Below, piece by piece: positions 31,681 through 42,928 of a DNA stretch of 64,000 bases. The notes under the pieces are model-generated. The model saw only the letters and a program-made list of their open reading frames with translations, was not told the DNA's origin and searched no databases. Both the position numbers and the translations under genes were made by a program. Source of the stretch: Ottelia alismoides (lineage: Eukaryota > Streptophyta > Magnoliopsida > Alismatales > Hydrocharitaceae); contig JAZKJV010009615.1 in the NCBI GenBank assembly GCA_037367405.1, forward strand, positions 558,001 through 622,000. Reading direction: 5' to 3'. Position 1 is the first letter of the stretch; each line of letters opens with the position of its first letter.

Positions 31681-34340
31681 ATTTTAACATCCCACTCGAA
31701 TCAAATTCATATCAAACCGCGGTTGATGATGTTATCACTGATTTAACTAAGGTCACAATCATCCGATGACTCAAATGAAAATGTAAGCTCTTATTAATAG
31801 AATATACTTAATATGGGAGTGATCAATAATCACATACAATCCACATATACTATGTAATATATATATATATATATATGAAACAAAGAAACGTGAAAGGTAG
31901 ATATAAGATTTCTTAACAATCAAGTACAATAAATAAAAACAAATAATAATAAAAACAAGGAACTTTTACCCCACTAACCATAAGAATAGTCATCTTTACG
32001 GAGAGTGTAACTCTTGAGTAATCCACATGAGTCCCTTCGTGTAGTGACTCTTTTCCTGGTCATAAAAATAAAAGATGAATAGAGACATATTGAAGACAGT
32101 ACAACATGTAGAATGATTAATATTGTATAATATCATTTCATAAAAAAATTCAACAATAATCACAAGTGATGAATGATTAAACTTGTTTTCCTAATTTAAC
32201 TACACAGTAGATATCATGGATATAGAACTTTCATATATATACCAATCATGTGATTTTACTCCGAGGATTACACTTTTCACGATCATGATATTAGTGACAA
32301 TTAATTAATAAGTTGTATTTAAGTTGATACATGGAATACTACTGAAACAATTACACTACCGATATTACATCGACAAGCAATTTTAACTTTCAAATATTAC
32401 CAAAAAACATATATAACTATTAACTACCAAAAGCGTTTAACTTGAGTTCCTAGCGATTCACTTTCAAATCGTGTTATTGTGCTTATATCATTCCATATCT
32501 AATATAAAAAGCATGGTTGAGTTTGTATTCTTCTATGTGATCAAAGTTAAGTACCTTGACCATATCAAATATCATATAGCAAATGATATGAAGAGCTAGA
32601 ACATAATAATTGGTGTATAATAGATGATGAACTAAAAAGTTAAATCGATGACACAACCAACATCAAATAATGTTATATAATGATGTGATATCCATCCAGA
32701 GAAGAGATGACAATCTTCTCCAAACATTTTATTCAATGGATATGTGTATTGCTTATCATTTTCATAGAAACAAATATTCATATTTATTGAAATAGGTGAG
32801 GTAAAAGTTAACTCAATGAGATTGAGATAGATTAAGTTTGATATAGTGGATTATCATGAAATGGACATTCATCCTCTAACCAATAATAGATTTATATCAA
32901 TGGATATAACTATCTGCATTTGATAGACCACTAGGTTGATATATAGACAAGTTGGTTTATATATAAGGATATATAAGATGTATGATCTATCTAAGGATTC
33001 ATAACTGTTTATATATGATAAATTGGGAGACATGGCTCGCTTATGAGATATTGGGTAAAATGAATTTTACGAGCGATCATCTTAAGGATTCATTAGTATT
33101 TTATACCTTAGAATAAGTAACACTAATTTCTAACGTGTTAATACTAACCTCAAAAATAAAATAAAATAATTAAATGTGCATAATAATGTATATTATGTCA
33201 AAACATTTTAATTTTTAAATTATTTTGTACTTTTTCTTTATTTTTTATCAAACTAATGCAATTAGAATCAAGTCAACTGAAGATGGTGTGTGCTTCGTAA
33301 AAAATAACAAAGATTCTCTTATTATTCAAACATTATATAATTTTTTGGTGTAAAAACAAATGAAGGTCTGGTCAATATTCTTGGTTTTTATTCTTTGAGC
33401 TATATATATAGTAATATATGACATTTAGCTTTTTTCTCAAGTGTTTGCATTATGTCACTATTTTATGTAGTTTTATGTGTATTTGCTAAGGAATAAAGAC
33501 CTAAATTTGAGTAAAATATAGATAAATTATGGTTTCATCGATCAATCCCTCTTTTCTTGCATATACAAACAAAGCACTTGGAATACGTAAAGGGATCTCC
33601 ATCACGTTCTTCCTTATCTGCATCTCTCTTTTCCAATCAAATATCATATCTCATATTATCAACATATAATATTGAATATTTAGAGAATCCAAGGCACTAT
33701 TAGCTTTCAAAGTCACTCATGGTAACATGTTTAACGTATTAAATACAAGAGGAAATTCTAGAAGTAACTCAAGAATCAAACATACCCTTAGAATTTGTCA
33801 TATTAAGGATACCTCATATTTATCTTCTTATATATATTATGATAGATTGCTTTTTCACCTCCCCTAATAAACAAATCTATGACGAGAATTATTGCCCCAT
33901 CTTGATTGCGAGGGTCGTGAATCCATGATTCATCTATATCATTCTTTCATTTTATCATAAACCTCTTAATAAATACATGTAACTACATATTATGATCACA
34001 TTCTTGCAAATATATCATCATCACTAAGAATGCACCATCAAACACTAAAAATACATGAAAAGAAGAGATAGAGAAAATAAGAAAAAGAGAATAAAGAAGG
34101 ATGCGTGTCAATATGTATATATTCACATACTAACTAAGAAAATAGAGTAAATATAGTCATAAGATATATTTATGACTTAACCCAAAAATTAAATTAGATT
34201 ACCTTGGTCAACAAAGAAGTAAAGCATGGAGGGATAGGAAAATCCAAAAGGAACTAAGTCAATGTATAAAATTCATGATAAACAAATGAATATCATATAT
34301 GTGTGTGTGTGGGGGTGTTAATGGGGTTGCCCCTCGGGGG
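31681..34340. other. AT-rich intergenic DNA, no feature recognised
   Basis: About 2.7 kb without coding motifs or clear element ends. A perfect (AT)n run lies at about 31857-31876. Confidence 0.6.
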
Positions 34341-34351
34341 TGCAATCAACA

Positions 34352-34660
34352 GGCTACCCCCACCCAATATTTCGACGATTTTTTTTCTTTTTTGGAAAAT
34401 ACTGCCATGTATTTTCATCATATATTCCTCTAATATGATTCCAATTTCATTAGAAAACAGAGACTCCTATGCCCTCCATGCAGAACAGATCGATTACAAC
34501 AATTCTAAGTTCGTTAAAATTATTTGGTCTAGATAGAGGACATAGGAGTCTTTGTTTCTGACAAAATTGGAATGTCATATTAGAGAAATATAGTGATGAA
34601 AATACATGGTGGTATTTTCTAAAAAATAAAAAATCGTCAAAATTTGAGGCGGGGGTAGCC
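34352..34660. mobile_element. Foldback/MITE element with ~120-bp imperfect inverted arms
   Basis: The left arm begins GGCTACCCCCACCCAATATTT. The reverse complement of the right end begins GGCTACCCCCGCCTCAAATTTT. Similarity continues through GACGATTTTTT, the ATGTATTTTCATCA block, CTCTAATATGA and GACTCCTATG to about 34475 and 34537. The loop is about 60 bp. Flanks are ACA (34349-34351) and ACA (34661-34663), a possible 3-bp duplication. Its superfamily is unknown. The RNA could fold into a long hairpin, a potential small-RNA source. Confidence 0.8.
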
Positions 34661-34770
34661 ACATTAAATCATATATTTCACTGGAAATAAATATCATGTT
34701 TTTATTTCAAATATTTTTCAAAAATTATTTTTCCATTATATTTTTATAATGTATATAAAAATATTTCAAA

Positions 34771-35456
34771 AATAATAACCTTCAAAATATGAAAAAACTC
34801 AGATATCCTTGTTTATATATAACAATCTCAAGCTAATAAATATTCATAGAAGCCTTTGATTACCCAAATTCCCATATAAACTAGTATTTTTGAAATCAAA
34901 TCAGTTGGTATGATCGGTTCAACCAGTCTAATTATCTAGGTTTCATAGTTTGGTTCAACTTGGAATTTTTTGGGTCCGACCATTGGTTCAATCGGGTCTC
35001 TAGATTCTGGTTCAATCAAAGTTGAACAGATATTCAAATTTTATTCAAAAATATTACATTTGTAGGAGTTGAACCCATTATGTTTTTTATAATTTATATA
35101 TAATATTGTCAAAAATAATAACCTTCAAAATATGAAGAAACTTAGAAATCCTAATGTATATATAACAATCTCAAGTTAATAATTATTCATACAGAGCTTG
35201 ACTGACCCAAATTCCCCTATAAACTAGTGTTTTTGAAATCGGATCAACCGGTCCGACCGTTTCAACCTGTCTAATTTTCAGGTTTCACAGTTCGATACAA
35301 CTTGAGATTTTTTGGGTTCGACCACAGGTTCAATCAGGTATCTAGATTCTGGTTCAATCAAGTTTGAACCGAAATTCAAATTCTATTTATTCAAAAATAT
35401 TACATTTGTAGGAGTTGAACCCACGACCTTTGGTTTACCTTACACCACTTGCTAAC
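34771..35456. repeat. 343-bp direct duplication containing tRNA-like sequence
   Basis: AATAATAACCTTCAAAATATG occurs at 34771 and 35114. Similarity continues through ACAATCTCAAG, CCCAAATTCCC, TTTTTGAAATC, the GGTTCAATC words and TACATTTGTAGGAGTTGAACCC. In the second unit the minus strand near 35410-35460 shows GTGGTTGAGTTAGC and GGGTTCAACTCC, like tRNA A and B boxes, suggesting a tRNA-derived SINE piece. The copies have diverged by many substitutions. Confidence 0.75.
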
Positions 35457-35742
35457 TCAACCACCACAATTTCTTTGTCAGGAATTGGTCCTAAATATTA
35501 TTATTCTATTATAAATAAAATAATTTTTAATTTAAATATTACATATTTATATTTAATGTTGCATATGTTACAATGTTGTATATGTAATGCCAGGTATTTT
35601 CGTAATGTATGCATTTATAATACCTATATGTAAAAGTATGTATATCATATATGTAGATGTATAGATATAGCATATATTATGTGACTTTCTTTATATATTT
35701 TATTTATTCGCATGTGTTTGTTTATATCTATTTAGTTGTGTA

Positions 35743-35788
<46 letters not shown>

Positions 35789-35791
<3 letters not shown>

Positions 35792-36112
35792 AACCTTTCA
35801 AATGAGGTGGAGGCTTTTCTGAAATTGTAAAGGCCACTGTGAATTTAGTAAAAACTCTGTAACAGTTTTGTAAAAGTATAAACTACATATTATAAAAAAT
35901 GAATTTTGTAAAATATTGCATCCAAATTTAAATTAACATTTCCATCTAATATAATAATATTTTCATAATTTTATTTCACTACACATGTTATGTTAATATT
36001 TATTGTTATATGTATGAAAATAAGAAATTGTAAATTATTTTGGAAAGATGCATAAATTGAGGATGGCTCACCGTATATATGGTAAGACCATGCCTCATTT
36101 GAAGTTTATACT
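35789..36112. mobile_element. MITE-like element in (TA)n, CTTTCAAATGAGG ends
   Basis: The left end after a long (TA)n tract reads GGGAACCTTTCAAATGAGG. The right end reverse-complemented reads GTATAAACTTCAAATGAGG. It is AT-rich and carries several TTTTGTAAAA words. The right side runs back into (TA)n. Confidence 0.6.
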
Positions 36113-36126
36113 ATATATATATATAT

Positions 36127-37620
36127 AGAGAGAGAGAGAGGGGGGGGCCTTCCAATGATGTGCACCTTTCCTGAGTGCATGGAAAGCCCATCACGAGATC
36201 CGTTAGATCTCGATCTAGCGGTTCCTCATCCAAAAGGGTATTTTAGTCCATAAATTTTCGTTTTAAATTTGAATTTCATTTCGAATTATAAATTTATTTC
36301 GTCCTTTTATTTTTTTCCATTTTTAGCGTGTCTGATTTAGTAGTTTTTGTTGCCTTTTAGTTAATGAAGTTTCGCCAACGTGGTAGCAATTTCGAGCAAT
36401 GTAGAATAGCAGATCTTTTTGTAAAATTCCCGTTGATATTGTAAAAATTGTATCCTACATTGTAAAATAAAATCACAATTAATAATAGTTATATTATTAT
36501 AATTGTAATTTTGATAACACTGTTGTAAAAATTCATGCACGTTTTGTAAAAACTGTATGAAGATTGTAAATCCACACTCACAATTATGTGCGTTTTTCAA
36601 AAAAATATACGGTACTTTCGCGCCCTGCAGAATGCCAAGCATCTTTGTAAAATTCTAATCCATATTGTAATTTTGCATCCTGCATTGTAAAACAAATGTA
36701 AATAGTTTTTGCCATATCACGGAATCTAAATAAATGTAAAAAACAGTCTGAAATTTGTAAAAAAATGATATGAGATTGTAAAATACGATCTGAGATTGTA
36801 AAAGAATACTCGAGATTGCAAAATAGGATCTCTGATTGTAGAAAACTGGGCACGCCCTCCATCTTCAGCATCCTCTCTACCCGCACCTCCTCCGCCCTTC
36901 TCCTCCACGACCCACCTGAAATTTTGTAAAAAAATGATATGAGATTGTAAAATACGATCTGATATTGTAAAAAAATACTCGAGATTGCAAAATAGGATCT
37001 CTGATTGTAAAAAAACTGGGCACGCCCTCCATCTCCAACATCCTCTCTACCCGCACCTCCTCTGCCCTTCTCCTCCACGATCCACCTCCTCCATGTGCGT
37101 CCTCCTCCACGCATACACCTCCATTCACGCACTCCTTGAACCTTCTCCTCCATGATCCACCTCCTCCACGCGTAGCCATCACCCCCACACGACACGACGT
37201 CGCCTTTATTACATACAAGAAAATAACCTTGGAGAATGCCATCACCGGCCACCGTAGAGCAGCGCGTTGCATCCACCGTCTTGCATGCCATCAGTGACGA
37301 GCAGCAACCTCCTCTCCTCATGCCGCCATCGAGAGAGAGAGAGAGAGATGGAGGAGGGGAACCTCGTGCGGCAATCGAGATCTAGAGAGACGGGGAGAGA
37401 GAGAGGAAGAGAGAGAGGAGAAAGGAGATAATTGTGGAGTGTTTGTTGCATTCTAAATTTAGAATATGTTAAAATGACCATAATGGATTTTTCAACATTA
37501 AAAATATATTAATAACGAGCTATTAATGACAACCATCGGATTGATTGCGGATGATTAGGATGACGGGCTTTTCATGCACCCAGGAAAGGTGCACCTCATT
37601 GGAAATATTCTCTCTCTCTA
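36127..37620. mobile_element. 1.5-kb non-autonomous TIR element with ~50-bp inverted ends
   Basis: The left end, after (TA)n, has GAGAGAGAG, then CCAATGATGTGCACCTTTCC, TGAGTGCATGGAAAGCCCATCA. The right end reverse-complemented has GAGAGAGA, then CCAATGAGGTGCACCTTTCC, TGGGTGCATGAAAAGCCCGTCA, so the match runs about 50 bp. The interior holds many ATTGTAAA words and the 168-bp duplication. ORFs of up to 245 codons on the minus strand are repeat-driven and resemble nothing known. TA dinucleotides on both sides hide any duplication. Confidence 0.75.
36749..37084. repeat. 168-bp tandem duplication (TTGTAAA-rich plus CT-rich)
   Basis: TGAAATTTGTAAAAAAATGA starts at 36749, with a copy differing by one inserted T at 36917. 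Each unit goes on through GAGATTGTAAAATACGATCT to a CTCCATCT/CACCTCCTC stretch. The duplication gives the repeated GREDxEDGG-like peptides in the minus-strand frames. Confidence 0.85.
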
Positions 37621-37658
37621 TATATATATATATATGTATATATACACATATATGTCGA

Positions 37659-38016
37659 AGAGCTTGCACAAAGGTGCATGTAACTTTACATACAACAGTG
37701 CCACAAACGTCCATTTTTGAAACGAAATCTTGGGGGGTTTACTTAGAATTGTTACTAGAACACATGTTTCAAATTTCTTGTAAAACTGACATCCCTAACA
37801 TGTCTGTCTGGAAGGGCTAAATTTCAGTAATTCTGAGACCGTTAAAATTTCACGGTTTTGATGGATGGTTAGAAGTCTCGAATCAAGTTGAATTTTGAAT
37901 GACGACATGATTATAGGTGATCTAAATACCACATGATTTCATTTTAAAACAATAAAAAATATGGGAGGTTATGGCATCGGTGCATGTAAAGTTACATGCA
38001 CCTTGGTGCAAGCTCC
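37659..38016. mobile_element. MITE with ~35-bp inverted ends (GAGCTTGCACMAAGGTGCATG)
   Basis: The left end is AGAGCTTGCACAAAGGTGC then ATGTAACTTTACATACA. The right end reverse-complemented is GGAGCTTGCACCAAGGTGC then ATGTAACTTTACATGCA. Each end also holds its own small palindrome, TGCATGTAA.CTTTACATGCA. Length about 358 bp. It sits next to the (TA)n tract at 37620-37640. No duplication is resolved. Confidence 0.8.
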
Positions 38017-38404
38017 CCAACCTCATATGTGTGTCTATGCATGTATTTACAACACATGTAGATGTAAATGCTTATACATACGACTACATAATATGTAAAA
38101 AAACAAGATTTATATGCTAACATATGATCTTACAAATTTATAACTTTGTTATCTATTTATTGATCTCTGTAAAATATATTTATGTTTTTATTGGTTTTAT
38201 CAAATGTTTCAATAAAAAATTTAAATATGTATTTTACGCATCGGTTAGTTCAACCATTTTCCTCATCAATTTGGTTTAATATAATTTTTAAAAAAGATTG
38301 TGTCATCATCCAGTTGAACGGGTTAACTCTGAGATCCAACCCAATTTAACCTTTTCGAGAAGGTTTATGTTTCAGCCATTAGTTCCGTTTCAAAAACATT
38401 GCTT

Positions 38405-40470
38405 TAAACTTTATTATAATAAACACTATAAAATATAATCATTTTAGTGTCAAGGAATTAAGTATTGAGTTTCTGAACTCATTCTCCGAGTGTAATTAAT
38501 CTATAAAATTTAATTTAAATCCTTTTAATTTAGTTCTTTTTTGTATTTTTATAAAAGTGTACATAAAAAAATAAAAAATATCAAAAAATTTGATGCATGT
38601 GTGTGCATATATATTGTAAGAAGACTTGAATCCTAATATAATGCAAGCAAACAAACTTTTATAACTTGCACATATAAACTCCAATTGAGGTTTACTCACT
38701 TGTAAAATTCAACTAAAATAAACCTTTTATTAAAATTAGTTTGAAACTAAGAAAAATATATAAGGAGGTATGGGGTCTAGGGACATGTGTACAATACATA
38801 TATACATCTAACTTATATTAATTATTCATAAATCGTTTTAACTCCTTTTTTGTTATTTTAATTTTTAAATAGTATCATGGTCTCATATTTTAAATAAAAT
38901 ATAAAATAAAAATAAAACACAAGAAAAAAATTAATTAATTAAAATATAAAAACATATAAGTTTAATATACTATATGTCATTTTTCTTATTTTTTATAAGA
39001 TTAAGGGTATACATATATAAGTGTATACGATTAAATACAAAAAATAGTTAAGTCTTTAAAATATGGTATTAAATATATAAAATAATAGAAATTATCGTAT
39101 TAATATGCATGTATACATACTACATTTATCAGAATTTAATTTGTATATATTGGCAATCTTCTTTTAAAAAAATCCCTCCTACAATATTATAGATAATTAA
39201 ATTCTAAATATATTATTCTACAATATTGTAGATAATTAATTCTAAACATTTTATATTGATTTTGATTTTATATCTATTGATTATTTTGTATATTGAATTA
39301 TTTTTAATTTTATTATTGAATTTAAGGGTGTAACATCGATTACCTTGGTTCTGTTGACCAAACACCTTCACGCTTAGTAAAGTCACATCTTTCCAACCTT
39401 ATATCTTCTTCTCCCTTGAGCCCAAATACCTTTAATCAACTCCAACTAACATGCAGTTGATCCAGCAACCACATGGGACTCTTTGCTTCGTTGATAACAT
39501 CATATACACACATATATATATCACTCAACCCCCTCTGTTGAATTCATCTCCTCATTTCTCAACTTTTTCTCCACCTCCTCCAATGTCACGGTGATTGCAA
39601 CAACACTTAAAACCCGAGCAAGAGGGAGTGAAGCTCTGAGGGAGATCTAGATGTCTTTATATGCATACATCGTGCACCAATCACACATACAAGCCTCCAT
39701 GCACCCAACATCAAGGTAGAGACCCCTTAGAGTGATCCAAGCTATGCTTCCTTTAACTAAAAAATAACTGAGGAGGATCTCCAATGTAAGATAGAAAAAC
39801 ATACGTCTATATGGTACCCATTGTGATTACTATATCCCATGCAGAATACAATATTCTTATGCAAATATTTCACATGTTAAGCATAGCTAGTGTATTATGT
39901 GCTCCCTATTCAGTGTTATGCATGGTTCTGTAATAACTTCTAGTTTGATAGGGAAAACCATTGAAACACAAGTATGTCAATATAAGATACAAATTAATTT
40001 TTCATAGAAATAAATTTTATTTATATAATTTTCTAGATTAAGGTTGTGAATATGGTTAATTATTAATATATCAATATGTATTACATATGTATTATATTAG
40101 GCATATAAGGTTGTGAACATGTGCTAATTATTAATAAACACAAGTCTATAATTTTTATATAAAGATTCATGCTACCAACGCAGCCAATTCCAATTCTTGA
40201 AAAGTTAGTAATCATTTTTAAAAATCTAATGTATTCGATCTTATAACCATGCGAGGAAGGTAACAAAAAAGAAGGTGAGTTCTTCTTTCTTCTATTATTT
40301 AGGAGCCATGTGAGATGAAAGTCCGATGAATCATCAATTACTCAAAATGTCATGCACATTTTGAATGAGAGAAAGAGGCGAGGAATCCTCTTTTTGACTC
40401 CGACTCCCTCACTCCAATCATTTTTTTTCTTTATTTTACTTCAAAAGTACTTGCTTCAACTTCAACCACG
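38405..40470. other. AT-rich intergenic DNA, unassigned
   Basis: No coding similarity. A pyrimidine-rich stretch at about 39330-39720 begins TGTAACATCGATTACC and could be a decayed solo LTR, but no matching end or target duplication was found. Confidence 0.45.
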
Positions 40471-42908
40471 TGGTTTTTTTAATAACTTAAAAATTCTTAC
40501 AAAAATTGTGGTTTGTATAAACGATTTATCTTAGCTCTTTGTTCAACATGAAACTTGTAGATCTCATTCAGATCTACAACTTTAATGTTTTGCACTTTTC
40601 TAATTCAATAGATAAATACTTATTTTATATTTTTCTTTATTTTATATTTTTGTTATTTTCCTATCGGGTCATGTGGCTCGCTCTGGAGTAGCCACGCAAC
40701 CTAGCCTTCCCTTGCCATCCGCTCGCACTTCCAGTCGTATGATGTGATATCCCTAATCGCATTAAAGTTGCCCACTTCTGCTTGCTCCTCTGCCCTTAGA
40801 TCTAATCTCCAAATCCCATATGGAAAATCCACTCCCTGCCCTTTTCTCAGCCACTTGATGAGATCTCCAGATCTCATCACCGCCCCACATCAACGCCCCA
40901 TCCTCAGCCCTTGGATCTTCAAATCCAATGGTTGAGGAGTCGTCTTCCTCACCTGTAACCGGCCACTCCCTCACTGCACCTCTTCCTTCTCCAATTTTCC
41001 CTAACCATCCCACATCATCTCTATACTCACCAACCATCCCTCAACGTCGACCCGGCCATTAATACTCCTTGATTCATTCTCTATGGATGACTCACATCAG
41101 TTACAAACATCTCGACCACCTCTGTAACTGTTGTCCACCACCTCCTTTAAATCCTACTCCACACCCTCCCTTCACAACCATCCACCATTCAAGGGCCAAA
41201 GGCCGAGTCCCGCACCTCCCTCTTATAATAGATGGTGGAGGATTGAGGGGGCGGAGACTCCTTTGCACCCAGTGTCGACCCATTTTTCTCCTCCACCATG
41301 TCACGGTAGCTAAGCTACCCTTCGAGCCCCCTGGATCGGCTGACCAAGTTGAGCGAAGACCAGATCTTCACTCGAAGCTCAACCCAAGACTTGCCTTCAC
41401 CTCCAGTGACCCCGTCGCTTCAAGTAGGCCCCCTAACTTTCCTTCGTGTTTTTTTTTCTAATTTAATCAGGCATTCATACACTCTCTCACCACTAATTGA
41501 GCATCCACCTAGATTTATCGGTCGCCCCTGATCCTCACGGGGGGTTCTAGACCACCTTTCCTATCCTTCATACCATTCTCCACTCCAGGCCTTCTTCTTT
41601 GGCTATGTCGTAGGACTCACCTCGGGCTCCACCCTTTGCGCTCGACAACCCTCCACTCACTTCATCTTGCACCACACAAGCTTCGGTTATTCACACTTAA
41701 CCATCTTACAGGCACATTGTTCATTTGTCAGACTTCAAGCCGAGCTCCGTTCTAGAGCTATGCCTCTAACGAATGGGCATTGTCAACTACTTCCAGAAGG
41801 CTCTATGCCTCCTTCAACTCTAGGGCTTCATCGTCGGGTCCTCAAGATTCTTCCTGGGGCACCAGCAATCGTGTAGGAGTACGGTAGAGCTCTAACTACC
41901 CCATCGGAGCCTCGTTTGTATTGCCACCGAGTAGAGGAGGAGTTGCAACCTCGAGTTATAGGTGTCCTTGTATGGTACTCTCTCGGTGCTAATCCAACGA
42001 CTGAGTGGATGCCATGTCGCATACTTTGGAGCATGGAGGCTCGAAGGGACCAAGTTTCACCCGAAGTATCCTCAGATCGCCATGTGTCCCAATGCACCAA
42101 AGTCGTCCCGACCCTCCACCAAAGCATGCAACCACATGCCCGGCATGCGAGGATATGGGAACATTTCTTTAAATTACATATAGGTTCCTATGCGTGGAAA
42201 TTTAAAGGGAAATTCCTATAGGTTTTCATTATTGCATTTATGTCCTCCAATGGCATGTTTTAATACTTTATCTATTTAGTTATATGTTTTTGTTTGCATT
42301 TATGCCCCAGCTTTTTTTGCTTATAACTTGAGCATGCGAACTCCATTTTTTATGATTTTAATTTCATTTTATTTCTTATTTAATTCTCTATCTAATGGTA
42401 TTATTTATTTCTTCCTTTGACACTTTGAACAATATGTTAAATTTGTGATATCATGTATCCGCTTCTCATTTATTTTAAATACCTTTTTGCTTTCATTTAA
42501 TGTATCAAATGAACCTTGAAATGACTTGTAAATTCATTGCTCAATTACTTATTCTTTTTAGGGGTATAATTATATATTTGTTTGCATTGCATCATATAGA
42601 TGTTATATTTTGTCATCCCATTCAATTGCATAAAACTAAAATTAAAAAGCATCTTGATCATCATTCTGTCCTTGCATGATGTTTGCTTTTTGTGTTATTG
42701 ACCTAAGTAGATAATTAATATCTTAATTTAGGTATTATTATCCGAGTAATCATATTAGGCAGCTAGTGTCCCTGTGTTTGACCTTGGTACACTTACCAAG
42801 TAAAAAACTTATTCCACAATATTCAAAACTTGTGGTTTTTGATAGATCTCTTTCCATCTCATATATTACACTTATTTATTATTTAAAGAGGTAAAAAGTG
42901 ATTCATCA
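40471..42908 (+). repeat. LARD 5' LTR (5' end unresolved)
   Basis: Homologous to 46366-48821 from AATAACTTAAAAATTCTTAC onward, ending AAGTGATTCATCA. Contains pyrimidine-rich, gene-like CT stretches (40720-41460) that give false ORFs. Sequence before 40471 does not match the first 240 bp of the 3' LTR. Confidence 0.75.
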
Positions 42909-42910
42909 GA

Positions 42911-42928
42911 TGGCGTAGTTTCCTGGGA
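42911..42928 (+). other. LARD primer binding site
   Basis: TGGCGTAGTTTCCTGGGA, close to the TGGCGCCGTTGCCGGGGA-type primer site of some plant gypsy elements (14 of 18 by eye) and to the better-preserved copy at 59127. It lies two bases after the LTR end. Confidence 0.7.

Larger units (their letters stand above)
35226..38404. mobile_element. Possible old TIR element with GTGTTTTTGAAA ends
   Basis: The left side reads AGTGTTTTTGAAATCGGATC followed by GGTTC/CCGGTC words. The right side, reverse-complemented from about 38404, reads AATGTTTTTGAAACGGAAC with similar GGTTGAA/GGTTAA words. No duplication is identified. It would enclose the (TA)n tracts and MITEs below. Tentative. Confidence 0.35.

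Noticed and set aside
36584..37321. 245-codon minus-strand ORF
   Set aside because: Made of the 168-bp tandem duplication and CT-rich sequence inside a TIR element; no start context, domain or relative recognised.
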